Assembly (NCBI GenBank): GCA_001403775.1 | Contig: CYUG01000017.1 | Span: 455,766-519,765 of the forward strand | Length of the DNA stretch: 64,000 bases | Direction of reading: 5' to 3' | From: Dermabacter indicis | GTDB lineage: Bacteria; Actinomycetota; Actinomycetes; Actinomycetales; Dermabacteraceae | In this document: positions 18,460 to 27,423 of the stretch, in pieces | Layout of the letters: each line of letters opens with the position of its first letter | How positions within the stretch are numbered: the stretch's first letter is position 1 | Notes under the pieces: generated by a model | What the model saw: the letters and a program-made list of their open reading frames with translations, nothing else | Told to the model about the DNA's origin: nothing | The model's database searches: none | Program-made: the position numbers and the translations under genes

Positions 18460-18474
18460 TGAGAATGGTTACCA
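18460..18474. promoter_or_regulatory. Candidate Zur box
   Basis: TGAGAATGGTTACCA matches the actinobacterial Zur consensus TGAAAATGATTTTCA at 11 of 15 positions as I count it. It lies 16 bp before the start of a surface protein whose family is commonly zinc- or manganese-regulated. The site is predicted only. Confidence 0.4.
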
Positions 18475-18489
18475 GTAGAGGAGGGGTTC

Positions 18490-20925
18490 ATGCGGATTCT
18501 CCGCTCCACGTGCGCGACATTTGCGGCTCTCATGCTTGCACTCGCGCCTGCTTTCGCGGGTCCAGACGACGACCGAACGGTCCGCACAACCGCGCACATC
18601 GACGCGCCCAAGGTCTTCTGGAACAAGGAGGCGCAAACATTCCAGATCAACTCTCAGTCAGGTGGGAACTCACTTCCCCTCGACATGACCACGAACTGGG
18701 TTGGCCGCGGGTATAAGGACGACGGCACGCAAAGCTACGTTTTCGACGTCACGAAGGACCCGCGCCTGAGCTTCCTCGGCAAAGAAGGCGACCACCTCTA
18801 CATGGCGCCCCATAGCCCCGGACCCGGCAACACCCCGATCTGGTCGGGCTTCGGCGCCGACACGGCAGTGCCCATCGAAGATTTCCAGGACGAGAACTTC
18901 ACGATCGAGCTCACGGGCTTCAACGGCCCCGGCGAGATGAACATGTTCAACTACTCGTCCTACGGAAACCTTCCCGTCACGCGTCTCTTCTCGTCTCACG
19001 ACAAGGTCTCGCGCGCCGTGTGGCTCGACCCGGGTACGCACACCCACAACTTCACGACGTTCACGAAGCCCGGCCGTTACGAAGTCACCTACCAGGCAAG
19101 CGCACGCAAATCCGACGGCACCTTCATCGCCTCGACGCCCACGACGCTCGTGTGGCGCGTAGGCGGCACGAACCCCGCTCACGAAAAGCTCGGCGACGTC
19201 AAAACCGCCTACGGCAAGGCCGAAAACGTCAAAGGCGAGGGCACCCCGAGCTTCACGATCTCCCCGCACACCGGCAAGGACAAGGACGGCGACGAGAACC
19301 TCACCGAACTCACGTTTAACGCGGGCAACGCCGAAGCCGAAGGCACCGTCGTGTTCTTCATCGACGGCTACCACCTCGCCGAAGTGCCAGTGACGGGCGG
19401 CAAGGCCACGTGGAGTGACATGATCGGCTCCAAAAATTCGACCTTCCAAGCCGTATTCGTTCCCACGAAAGGTGCCGCACGCTGGATCAGCGCACCGCTC
19501 ACCTCGAGCACGGGGGAGGAAGTCACCTCGACGAAGGACGCGGGTGACTTCCCCAAGGAAAAGCCCGACACTTCCGCACCCGACGTCCCGAAGGGCGAAG
19601 TGAAGGCAACCTCGCGCGACGTTTCGGTGAGCGCGAAAGCGGCCAAAAACGACACTCTCATGACGCTCGAGACGACACCGGCCGACGACTCCCTCACCTA
19701 TCACGTCACGGGCGGGTTCTACGACAAAGGTGCGACGTTCGCGACGTGCGACGTTGACGTCGTGAGCGGTCCCGGCCGCCGCACGTTCGACGTGGATCGC
19801 GAAGCCTGCATGGGTGATCAGTACGATCTGCGCCTGACCCTCGAACCGCTTCCGCGTGCCGCACTCGGCAACACCGAAGAGGTAAAGCTCGGTCCGGTTA
19901 GAAGCACCGGCACAACCATCTCGACTCAATTCTCTAAAGCCGGCTCGAAGAAGGGCGGGCAACCGTCGGACCCGGGCACGGGAGAGGAGGGGGCCGACGG
20001 TTCCCTCCTCAACACGCCCGTGACGATCAACAACGGCCACGTTGACCTGCGCGTCATGGACATCGACGGCACCTTCACCGTTGCCCTCGGTGACGATTCG
20101 CGCCAGCACGCGAAAAAGTCCGTGACCCGCACGATCGACTCGACGACCCTCGAGGTCACGAAAGTCGCCAAGGCCAAGCGCGGAGGCAACGTCCTTGCCG
20201 ATAAGAGCTACGACGTTCTGGGACCCGAGGGCACCGAGCTGTATGTTCTCCCGCAAGCGCAGCAGCAAGGCCGCGTGTGGCCGGGCTTCTCAAGCGAGCA
20301 GCTTGACCGCGCGAAATACCCGGACGGGGCAACGATGACGCTCACGCCCGTGAGCGCTCCCGACGGCGGCACGTGGTTCGCGTACACCGAAAATCTCGGC
20401 ACGCTCGCGCACATGTACGCCTCGGGCGAGAACGCTTCCGACATCCCTCTTCCTCCCGGAACTCATATGCACACCGCGTGGGCTTTTACGAAGCCAGGAA
20501 CGTACACGATCGACGTGACCGCGCGCGCGAAGGCGGCGAACAACGGTGAGCGACGTGCCGAAAGCGGCGACGTGACCGCGAAAACCCAGCGCCTCACGTT
20601 CGTCGTGGGCGAGGCCTCGACTGACGATCAGGGTCGCGACGTGGGCACTGAACCGTCGGACACCAGCCCGGGGATGCCGGAAGCACCCGCCGACGACACG
20701 GGCGCTGCTGAGAACACCGCGCCCGAAGGCGGTGCCGCACCCGACCGTGCCTCCGATGCCGGTGGCACCGAGCCTGCCGCATCCGACGCTCGCGTCGCCG
20801 ATGGCACCCACGACCTCCTGAGCGGCCTCCCGCGCACCGGCGCGAGCGTGGGCCTCACGATCGCTGCTGCGTGCGCACTCGGAGCAGGAGGTGCGGCCCT
20901 CACCAGGCGCCGCACGATTAGCTAA
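18490..20925 (+). CDS. Sortase-anchored surface protein of the metal-transport-associated family
   Basis: 811 residues: an N-terminal signal peptide (to about AFAG), two copies of the actinobacterial surface-anchored repeat (each with GTHTHNFTTFTKPGRYEVTY / GTHMHTAWAFTKPGTYTIDV), a long Asp/Glu/Pro-rich stalk, then LPRTG near residue 783, a hydrophobic helix and RRR. This is the TIGR03769/TIGR03773-type domain set usually linked to metal ABC transporters; none is adjacent here. Strong Shine-Dalgarno AGAGGAGG. Role: cell-wall protein probably made under metal limitation. Confidence 0.85.
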   Translation: MRILRSTCATFAALMLALAPAFAGPDDDRTVRTTAHIDAPKVFWNKEAQTFQINSQSGGNSLPLDMTTNWVGRGYKDDGTQSYVFDVTKDPRLSFLGKEGDHLYMAPHSPGPGNTPIWSGFGADTAVPIEDFQDENFTIELTGFNGPGEMNMFNYSSYGNLPVTRLFSSHDKVSRAVWLDPGTHTHNFTTFTKPGRYEVTYQASARKSDGTFIASTPTTLVWRVGGTNPAHEKLGDVKTAYGKAENVKGEGTPSFTISPHTGKDKDGDENLTELTFNAGNAEAEGTVVFFIDGYHLAEVPVTGGKATWSDMIGSKNSTFQAVFVPTKGAARWISAPLTSSTGEEVTSTKDAGDFPKEKPDTSAPDVPKGEVKATSRDVSVSAKAAKNDTLMTLETTPADDSLTYHVTGGFYDKGATFATCDVDVVSGPGRRTFDVDREACMGDQYDLRLTLEPLPRAALGNTEEVKLGPVRSTGTTISTQFSKAGSKKGGQPSDPGTGEEGADGSLLNTPVTINNGHVDLRVMDIDGTFTVALGDDSRQHAKKSVTRTIDSTTLEVTKVAKAKRGGNVLADKSYDVLGPEGTELYVLPQAQQQGRVWPGFSSEQLDRAKYPDGATMTLTPVSAPDGGTWFAYTENLGTLAHMYASGENASDIPLPPGTHMHTAWAFTKPGTYTIDVTARAKAANNGERRAESGDVTAKTQRLTFVVGEASTDDQGRDVGTEPSDTSPGMPEAPADDTGAAENTAPEGGAAPDRASDAGGTEPAASDARVADGTHDLLSGLPRTGASVGLTIAAACALGAGGAALTRRRTIS

Positions 20926-20940
20926 GCGCTCCGCATAGCG

Positions 20941-20978
20941 AAGACCCGCGCTCCTCATGAAGGCAAGCGCGGGTCTTT
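20941..20978 (+). terminator. Terminator after the surface protein gene
   Basis: AAGACCCGCGCT pairs with AGCGCGGGTCTT and is followed by TCG. A preceding GAAG on the left gives partial symmetry for the leftward gene as well. Confidence 0.8.
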
Positions 20979-21000
20979 CGTTGCACGATCACGGAGGATC

Positions 21001-21444
21001 TCACCACACGGGGAGTTCGCCCTCGCCTGGCGTAATGCGCAGCTCGCTCTCATCGATCGGGCGATCATTGATGCTCGCTTCACGGCGCGCCATGTAGCCG
21101 TTTTCGTCGAACTGCCACATCTCATTGCCGTAGCTGCGCCACCACTGGCCGCTCTCGTCGCACCACTCGTACTGGAACCGCACACCGATGCGATTGTCGG
21201 TGAACGACCACAGATTCTTGCGGAGCCGATACTCTCGCTCACGTTCCCACTTGCGCGTGAGGAATTCGATCACGGCATCGCGACCCTCGATGTGCTCGTC
21301 GCGATTACGCCACACGGTATCGACCGTGTACGCCTGCGCGACCTTCTCCGGGTTGCGGGTATTCCAGGCATCCTCAGCGGCTTGCACCTTCTGAGCCGCC
21401 GATTCAGCATTGAACGGGGGGATTGGCATGCGTTGTTCAGTCAT
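21001..21444 (-). CDS. NTF2/SnoaL-like DUF1348 protein
   Basis: 147 residues from ATG 21444 (MTEQRMPIPPF). AYTVDTVWRNRDEHIEGRDA, then EREYRLRKNLWSF and RFQYEWCDESGQWWRSYGNE give the DUF1348 pattern, a cone-shaped NTF2-like fold. No enzymatic activity is established for the family. Upstream in-frame codons to 21612 lack family similarity and are not used. Confidence 0.85.
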   Translation of the reverse strand: MTEQRMPIPPFNAESAAQKVQAAEDAWNTRNPEKVAQAYTVDTVWRNRDEHIEGRDAVIEFLTRKWEREREYRLRKNLWSFTDNRIGVRFQYEWCDESGQWWRSYGNEMWQFDENGYMARREASINDRPIDESELRITPGEGELPVW

Positions 21445-21541
21445 GCCACCAGTATTGGCACACGTCACATAAGAAGGGAAGGCCCAGTTCGGATTTGTTC
21501 GCAGACGAGGGACGAGCCTGGCTCGAGGTGGGAGGGAACAA

Positions 21542-22840
21542 CTAGAACCCCGTGTTCGTCGCCTTCGGGTAGTACTTCCTGAACTTCTGCACCTGCCGGA
21601 AGCCGGAGGCAAGAGCGAAGCCTTTCATCCATGCTCCTTCGGGGGCATAAAGGTAGGGGTTGTCCACACCATGGGCGCGCACGGCCGCTGTCAGCTGCGC
21701 GCGCAGCTGCGGTTCGGTGACGTAACGCTTGACCAGCCACGTGGGCAGGATCGAGTAGAGATGGCGGTCTTCGGCACGCACGCGCGCGAGCGGCGCGTTG
21801 TCGATGAAGTCGGCGACAATGTGCTCGGGGTAGCAGCCACCCGCGGCGGTTACGTAGTAGTTGTTACGGCCGAGCCGAGGATTGAGCTCGAGGAAGTAGG
21901 CGGTGCCGCTCTTCGGGTCGACTTTAAGGTCAACGTTGGCAAAGCCCACGTAGTCCACGTGGTCGAGGAGCTTCTCGAATTGCTCAACGATGCGGGTGTG
22001 GGGCCCGGTGAGCATGGCGGCGGGCCGGCCGAGGGCGTCGGGGGTGTGTTCGCCCAGGAGCACCTGCGCGGCGCACGTCAGGGTAACGCCGCCGGTTCGT
22101 GAGCGATACCCGGTGATGGAGTACTCGGAGGTGTCGTCACCTTCGATGAGTTCCTGGAATAGGAACCGGCCGGTAAAGCCGGCTTCGCCGAGCGCGCGCA
22201 CGAGGTTGTCATACTCGCCTTGTGATTCGATGACGAAAACTTTCTTCTTGCCGGGGAAACGCACGTGGGAGTACTCGGCGGTGTTTGCAGGTTTGCCGAT
22301 CACGGGGAACGGCCACGGTAGCGAAGCGGGCGCGTCGAAGTCGTCTTTGCCGTAGTGGGCGAAGTCGACTATGCGCGTGGGAACCGTGGGAATGCCAAGG
22401 TCAGCGCACGTCTGTTGGAAATGCGCCTTGTCCGCAAGTTTCGCGAGGGTCGCCGAGTCCACCTGGGCGATGATGTACTGATCCTCGAGCTCCTCGCGGA
22501 AGGTGTCGAGGAACGCGACGAACGAATCGGCGTTGGTGAGTAGAAGTGTGGGTCGCTTGACCTTTTTATCGTGCGCGAGCTGCACGAGCGCATCCTTGAG
22601 TTCCTCGTCGCTCGCGTTCGCGCCAATCGCGAGGTGCGCGCTCGTCACGGTGCGTTCGTTTATTGCGACGGCGGTGCGAAGAACCGTGAGGCAGCGCATT
22701 CCATACGCGGCGTGGAAGGCGTTCGTGACGTTCAGTGAGTTGAGGCCTGCACCAAGCACCACGACATCGAACTCGATTCCGCCGCGGCTGACCCCGGGGG
22801 TAGGTCCGGGCTGGGAAACTGTAAGGTCCGGGCTGGTCAC
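21542..22840 (-). CDS. ATP-grasp carboxylate-amine ligase (D-aspartate-ligase-like)
   Basis: 432 residues from GTG 22840, with AAAGG upstream. An N-terminal pre-ATP-grasp segment (VVVLGAGLNSLNVTNAFH) is followed by WPFPVIGKPANTAEY (ATP-binding lysine) and FANVDLKVD ... YFLELNPRLGRNNYY (metal-binding Glu/Asn). The arrangement resembles Aslfm-like D-aspartate ligases that add the peptidoglycan cross-bridge residue. The closest role would be cell-wall or peptide modification, and the substrate is not proven. Single-gene transcription unit. Confidence 0.7.
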   Translation of the reverse strand: MTSPDLTVSQPGPTPGVSRGGIEFDVVVLGAGLNSLNVTNAFHAAYGMRCLTVLRTAVAINERTVTSAHLAIGANASDEELKDALVQLAHDKKVKRPTLLLTNADSFVAFLDTFREELEDQYIIAQVDSATLAKLADKAHFQQTCADLGIPTVPTRIVDFAHYGKDDFDAPASLPWPFPVIGKPANTAEYSHVRFPGKKKVFVIESQGEYDNLVRALGEAGFTGRFLFQELIEGDDTSEYSITGYRSRTGGVTLTCAAQVLLGEHTPDALGRPAAMLTGPHTRIVEQFEKLLDHVDYVGFANVDLKVDPKSGTAYFLELNPRLGRNNYYVTAAGGCYPEHIVADFIDNAPLARVRAEDRHLYSILPTWLVKRYVTEPQLRAQLTAAVRAHGVDNPYLYAPEGAWMKGFALASGFRQVQKFRKYYPKATNTGF

Positions 22841-22989
22841 GTGAAGGCGCCTTTCGCTGGGAAACATCGGGCCGCTCGAGTTTATCGAACGGTGATTTCC
22901 GCGCTCCCTGTTTGCTCGCACAAAGTCCTCGTAAACTCATCCAACACAAAAACCGCGCCACCAGGGCGTACATCTCCAAAGGAGCATCG

Positions 22990-23241
22990 ATGAACGAGAA
23001 CAGTCCCCTCGAGAAGGTCAAGAATGCCGCGCAGTCCCTCGCGGACACGGCGAAGGACAAGCTCCCCGCGGGTGTGGATGCCGCAGCTGACGCCGTCGTT
23101 GATCTCGCCGCGAAGGCTGAGGAGAAGTTCCCTCAGACCAAGGGCGTTGCCGACAAGGTCGTCGACGTTGCGGGCGCTGCGCAGGACAAGGCGCACGAAC
23201 TCGGCGGCGAGGCCAAAGGCGACACGGAGGCGACTCACTGA
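22990..23241 (+). CDS. Small alanine/lysine-rich helical protein
   Basis: 83 residues from ATG 22990 with AAAGGAGC upstream. The sequence is an uninterrupted run of 11-residue amphipathic repeats (VKNAAQSLADTAKDKL, VDAAADAVVDLAAKAEEKF, VADKVVDVAGAAQDKAHEL), similar to LEA-like or apolipoprotein-like stress proteins and to some MT0933-type small proteins. The function is unknown. Confidence 0.65.
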   Translation: MNENSPLEKVKNAAQSLADTAKDKLPAGVDAAADAVVDLAAKAEEKFPQTKGVADKVVDVAGAAQDKAHELGGEAKGDTEATH

Positions 23242-23282
23242 GGCGAGACGCCGATCCAGACTATGAAGAAATCGGGTTGTTT

Positions 23283-23316
23283 CCTGGCTGTTGAGCTGGG
23301 AGCAGCCTGGTTTTTT
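23283..23316 (+). terminator. Terminator before the codB leader
   Basis: CCTGGCTG and CAGCCTGG pair with one T-T mismatch and are followed by TTTTTT. Confidence 0.75.
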
Positions 23317-23418
23317 CATAGAGAGTGACGGTGAGGATGAAACGAATGGCGCAGTTTCCCAAACGCGAGCCGCGCCACTAGAACGTCATTACCGGCTCCA
23401 ATCCACCGCGATGAGTGC

Positions 23419-23524
23419 TAGCCTTCGAAAGGTTGTGCACGGACATGGACAGAGAGCCATGCGAGCACTTCATGTGATCCGGGTACAGCCATGCCTTTGT
23501 CCCGTTTTCACGTGAGGAATGTGC
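23419..23524 (+). promoter_or_regulatory. codB promoter and structured 5' leader
   Basis: TAGCCT (23419-23424) is a plausible -10 box, giving a leader of about 95 nt. The leader can fold into GTGC...GCAC enclosing CATGG...CCATG. AGGA precedes the codB ATG. I recognise no known riboswitch class. Confidence 0.35.
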
Positions 23525-24838
23525 ATGAGCACCACAGCGCTTGAGCGCCCCGCAACCACCCCCATTTCCGCCCGCCCCGCCAAGAATGAGTCCGCAGTGA
23601 CGGCCTCGGGGCAGGCCCCGAGCGAAGCACACGGCCACGATGCCGACTTCAGCTTCACTCCCGTTCCCCCTTCCGCGCGTCACGGTTTTTGGGCCGTGGG
23701 CTTCGTGATGCTCGGATTCACCTTCTTCTCGGCCTCGATGAGTGTGGGCGCGAAGATCGGCAATGGCCTTGATCTTGGCGGCTTCGTATGGGCCACGGCG
23801 ATCGGTGGGGTCGTGCTCGCGATCTACACCGGCGGTCTCGCCTATCTCGGTGCGAAGACCGGCATGGGCCTCGATCTTCTTGCCCACAAGGCCTTTGGCC
23901 GCTTCGGCTCGCTGCTTCCTTCGGCCCTCGTGGGCCTCACCCAGATGGGATGGTTCGGCGTGGGTGTGGCGATGCTCGGTATTCCCGTTGCCGACCTGCT
24001 GAACATTAGCCCCTGGTGGATCGTCATTGCGGCTGGTGCGGCGATGACTGCCTCCGCCTACTTCGGCATGAAAGCGATTGAGATCGTCTCGTTCATCTCG
24101 GTTCCGCTCATCGCGATCCTTGGCACTTATTCGATGGTCACGGCGACGAGCAAGGCCGGTGGCCTCGTGGAGGTGTTTGGTCACGGCTCGATGCCGATCG
24201 TGACCGGTATCGGCATGGTTGTGGGCTCGTTCATCTCGGGCGGTACCGCGACCCCGAACTTCACCCGCTTCGCGCGCTCGGCGAAGGTCGCCGTGATCAC
24301 CACCGTTGTCGCGTTCTTCCTTGGCAACACCCTCATGTTCAGCTTCGGCGCTGTCGGCGGCGCGTTCACCGGCAAGGACGACATCTTCTACGTCATGATC
24401 GCCCAGGGCCTCGCGATCCCCGCGATCCTCGTGCTCGGCGCGAACATCTGGACCACGAACAACAACGCCCTCTACACCTCTGGCCTGGGCTTTTCGAACA
24501 TTACGCGCGTGCGCACCCGCCCCATGACTCTCATCGCGGGCATTTTCGGCACGGTCAGCGCGCTGTGGCTGTACGAGAACTTCGTGGGCTGGCTGAGCTT
24601 CCTCAACGCCGCCCTTCCGCCGATCGGCGCGATCATCATCGTGGACTTCTTCGTGCGCAAGCACGCCTACCTCGATGCCAATGCTGGGGAGCAGACCATC
24701 GCTCCGCACGCGGTCATCGGCGTGATTGCCGGCGGTCTCGTGGGCTACTTCGTGCCGTGGGGTATCTCGGCGATCAACGCGGTCGCGGTCGCGATTGCCA
24801 TTCACCTCGTGGGCGTAGCCTTGACGAAGCGCCGCTAA
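23525..24838 (+). CDS. codB: Cytosine permease
   Basis: 437 residues, about 12 membrane helices of the NCS1 family. Helix motifs such as SGGTATPNFTRFARSAK and TNNNALYTSGLG are typical of CodB-like permeases (proton or sodium coupled). The start ATG 23525 follows GTGAGGA. The cytosine deaminase gene follows by 164 bp, so cytosine imported here can be turned into uracil. Confidence 0.92.
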   Translation: MSTTALERPATTPISARPAKNESAVTASGQAPSEAHGHDADFSFTPVPPSARHGFWAVGFVMLGFTFFSASMSVGAKIGNGLDLGGFVWATAIGGVVLAIYTGGLAYLGAKTGMGLDLLAHKAFGRFGSLLPSALVGLTQMGWFGVGVAMLGIPVADLLNISPWWIVIAAGAAMTASAYFGMKAIEIVSFISVPLIAILGTYSMVTATSKAGGLVEVFGHGSMPIVTGIGMVVGSFISGGTATPNFTRFARSAKVAVITTVVAFFLGNTLMFSFGAVGGAFTGKDDIFYVMIAQGLAIPAILVLGANIWTTNNNALYTSGLGFSNITRVRTRPMTLIAGIFGTVSALWLYENFVGWLSFLNAALPPIGAIIIVDFFVRKHAYLDANAGEQTIAPHAVIGVIAGGLVGYFVPWGISAINAVAVAIAIHLVGVALTKRR

Positions 24839-25002
24839 CAGCACCGTGGGGCGCGGCGCGGTTCGCCGTGTGCAGGTGGGCCGCGCCCGACTCACGTCCG
24901 GGCTGGTCGCGCCTCCCGAGCGGCGCCACTCCAGTGCCCACCTCAATCACCTCTCACCTCAGCCCCAGCTTTCCTCTCCCGCACCGATAGAAAGGCCTTT
25001 TC

Positions 25003-26238
25003 GTGCTCATCCAAAACGTTTCCCTCCAGGGCCGTGAGGGCTCGGTTGACCTCCGCATTTCCGACGGTTGCTTCACCCACATCGAGCCGAATCTCGCCGC
25101 CGATCCCGGCGAAGAAACGTGGAATGCCGAGGGCCGCCTCGCGCTTCCACCATTCGTGGAGAGCCACATTCACCTCGATTCGGTTCTCACCGCAGGCGAA
25201 CCGAAGTGGAACATGAGCGGCACCCTCTTCGAGGGTATCGAACGCTGGAGTGAGCGAAAGAAGACCTTGAGCGTGGAGGATGTCAAGGAGCGCGTGCGTC
25301 GCGTGGCGCGCGACCAGGCAAGCTTCGGCGTGCAGTACGTGCGCACCCACGTGGATGTCACTGACCCTGAGCTCACAGCGCTGCGCGCGATGCTTGAGCT
25401 GCGCGACGAACTCGCCGACCTCATCACTCTCCAGATTGTGGCGTTCCCCCAGGAGGGCATCGATTCGTTCCCGAACGGCCGCGATCTCATGATCAAGGCT
25501 GCGGACATGGGTGTTGATGCGATCGGCGCGATTCCTCACTTCGAGTTCACGCGCGAGTACTCGGTGGATTCGCTCAATTTCGCGTGCGAACTTGCGCTCG
25601 ATCGCGGGCTGCTCATGGACGTGCACTGCGATGAGATCGACGATGAGGCCTCGCGCGGCCTCGAAACTCTCGCAACGCGCGCGCTCGAGTTCGGGATGGG
25701 GGAGAAGGTCACCGCGTCGCACACCACGGCGATGCATTCGTACAACAACGCCTATTTCGTGCGCTTGCTTCGCCTGCTCACGATGAGCGGCATCAACTTC
25801 GTCTCCAACCCGATGGTGAACACGCACTTGCAGGGCCGCATGGACACGTACCCGAAGCGCCGCGGCGTGACGCGTGTCAAGGAACTCACGGAGGCTGGTC
25901 TCAACGTGAGTTTCGGGACCGACGATATCCGCGACCCGTGGAACCCGCTCGGTACGGGGAACCTCCGCGACATTGTGTTGGCAGGCCTTTATGTCACGCA
26001 GATGATGGGGTACCCGCAAATCGCCGAGTCCTACAACTTCGTGACCCACAATGCTGCGCGCACGCTGCACCTCGAGAATTACGGCATCGAGGTGGGCAAA
26101 CCCGCACGGTTTGTGGTGCTTGATGCCCCCAATTGGGTTGAAGCGCTCAATTTCAACGCTCCCGTGGTGCGTTCGTACCGCGACGGGAAGCTCCTCGCGA
26201 AGACCGACCCGGCGACCCGCGAGGTGTTCTGGGGCTAG
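25003..26238 (+). CDS. codA: Cytosine deaminase
   Basis: 411 residues of the amidohydrolase superfamily. Metal-binding HIHLD is near residue 54, VHCDEIDD carries the next His and the Glu, TASHTTAMHS the third His and FGTDDIRDPWNPLG the Asp. This matches E. coli CodA, which hydrolyses cytosine to uracil and ammonia. GTG start with GAAAGG upstream. It forms a salvage unit with codB. Confidence 0.93.
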   Translation: MLIQNVSLQGREGSVDLRISDGCFTHIEPNLAADPGEETWNAEGRLALPPFVESHIHLDSVLTAGEPKWNMSGTLFEGIERWSERKKTLSVEDVKERVRRVARDQASFGVQYVRTHVDVTDPELTALRAMLELRDELADLITLQIVAFPQEGIDSFPNGRDLMIKAADMGVDAIGAIPHFEFTREYSVDSLNFACELALDRGLLMDVHCDEIDDEASRGLETLATRALEFGMGEKVTASHTTAMHSYNNAYFVRLLRLLTMSGINFVSNPMVNTHLQGRMDTYPKRRGVTRVKELTEAGLNVSFGTDDIRDPWNPLGTGNLRDIVLAGLYVTQMMGYPQIAESYNFVTHNAARTLHLENYGIEVGKPARFVVLDAPNWVEALNFNAPVVRSYRDGKLLAKTDPATREVFWG

Positions 26239-26344
26239 GCCCCGCTCCTTGCTGCGCGGGAAGCGTAGGAGGCGCGACCGAGAAGAGCGAGCGCTGTGAC
26301 GCTCGCGGCGTGCTCTTCACGGGGGTAGCTGCACCGGTTTTCGC

Positions 26345-26383
26345 AAAAAAGAAGGGGCCCGGGCAATCGCCCGGGCTCCCTTC
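26345..26383. terminator. Terminator shared by codA and the leftward surface protein gene
   Basis: GAAGGGGCCCGGGC and GCCCGGGCTCCCTTC form a long G+C stem around AATC. An A-run on the left provides a U-tract for the leftward gene. Confidence 0.8.
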
Positions 26384-26397
26384 TTGCGTAGTGCTGC

Positions 26398-27246
26398 TTA
26401 GTGCTTGCGCATGCGGATCACGGCGAAGGCGCCGCCGCCGATGAGCACGAGAGCGAGAACTGCCGTTGCGGCGATCTCGGCGCCCGTGCGAGGCATGAAG
26501 CCGCGGGTGCCGCTCTGCGCGCCCGAGGAGTTCGAGGAGGAAACGGGGGCCTGCTTCGACGGGCCAGCCGGTGCACTGCCGTTGGCCGAGTCATCGTCGG
26601 AATCCGAGCCGCCATCCTGCGGGGGAGTTGCCGGGAGGGCTGTGTCATCACCCGAGCCGGTGCCGCCCTCGCCGGCGTTGCCATCCTCGGTGCCGGAGTC
26701 CGCTCCGCCGCCGTCACCCGGTGCGGGGGTGGAGCCTTCGCCCTCGGTGAAGGTCACGCCCGCCATGTGCCACTCGGTCTTGTTGATCGTGAGGTCCTGA
26801 ACGATCGGGGTGGGGGCGACCTGGGGGATGCCGTTGTCGATCTTCACGCATTCGATGAGGAGCTTCGCTTCGCCCTCTTTCGCGAAGTCGACGAAGCTCG
26901 CGTCGATCGGGTTGACGGCCTTGCCGTCCACGAGATCGTCGATGCCGGACATGACGATCGGCATGTGGTCGGTGGGGATGTCGGCGAGGTCGGTGCCCTG
27001 GAGGAAGGACGTGCGGGCGCCGTCAACGTACGGCTCTTCGCACTGCACGCGCGACTTGACGGTGTAGGTGTAGGGATCGGCCTCGAGCGGGCCCTGCTTC
27101 TGGATGCCGTCGGTGGTCTCGATGGTCGCATTCACGGTGTCGTCGACGTTGACCTGGGTCTCTGCGGAAGCGACGGTGGGCAGGGCGAGGAGCGCAGCCG
27201 CGCCGGCAAGGGCGACCGGGCGGCGAAGGGTGCGGGAGAGCTGCAT
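26398..27246 (-). CDS. Secreted, sortase-anchored hypothetical protein
   Basis: 282 residues: signal peptide ending ASA-ET, a ~145-residue extracellular domain with two cysteines (VQCEEPYV and LLIECVKI, probably a disulfide), a Gly/Ser/Asp-rich linker, then FMPRTG, a hydrophobic helix and RMRKH. MPRTG is a sortase-like variant of LPxTG. The globular domain is not recognised. It diverges from the PHP gene. Confidence 0.7.
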   Translation of the reverse strand: MQLSRTLRRPVALAGAAALLALPTVASAETQVNVDDTVNATIETTDGIQKQGPLEADPYTYTVKSRVQCEEPYVDGARTSFLQGTDLADIPTDHMPIVMSGIDDLVDGKAVNPIDASFVDFAKEGEAKLLIECVKIDNGIPQVAPTPIVQDLTINKTEWHMAGVTFTEGEGSTPAPGDGGGADSGTEDGNAGEGGTGSGDDTALPATPPQDGGSDSDDDSANGSAPAGPSKQAPVSSSNSSGAQSGTRGFMPRTGAEIAATAVLALVLIGGGAFAVIRMRKH

Positions 27247-27423
27247 GGTTCTACACGTTCCTTGAGCACGGGGAGGGGGTTAGCGAGATAACTGTGACAG
27301 TCCTTTTTGAACGATGGGTAGCTAGTGGGTGTCGGACTTTGCCCCCGCCCTGTTACTCGGCGTTCACGTCTCCCGTTTAGCGTTCTGACTGGCCTCCCCG
27401 AAGCCTTGAGAGAAAGAATCCCC

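Noticed and set aside
23419-23524. A known purine or pyrimidine riboswitch before codB
   Set aside because: None of the conserved cores I know could be found, so only an unclassified leader is reported.
26401-27291. Plus-strand ORF of 296 codons
   Set aside because: It is antisense to a secreted protein with a good signal peptide and sortase motif and has no recognisable domain.
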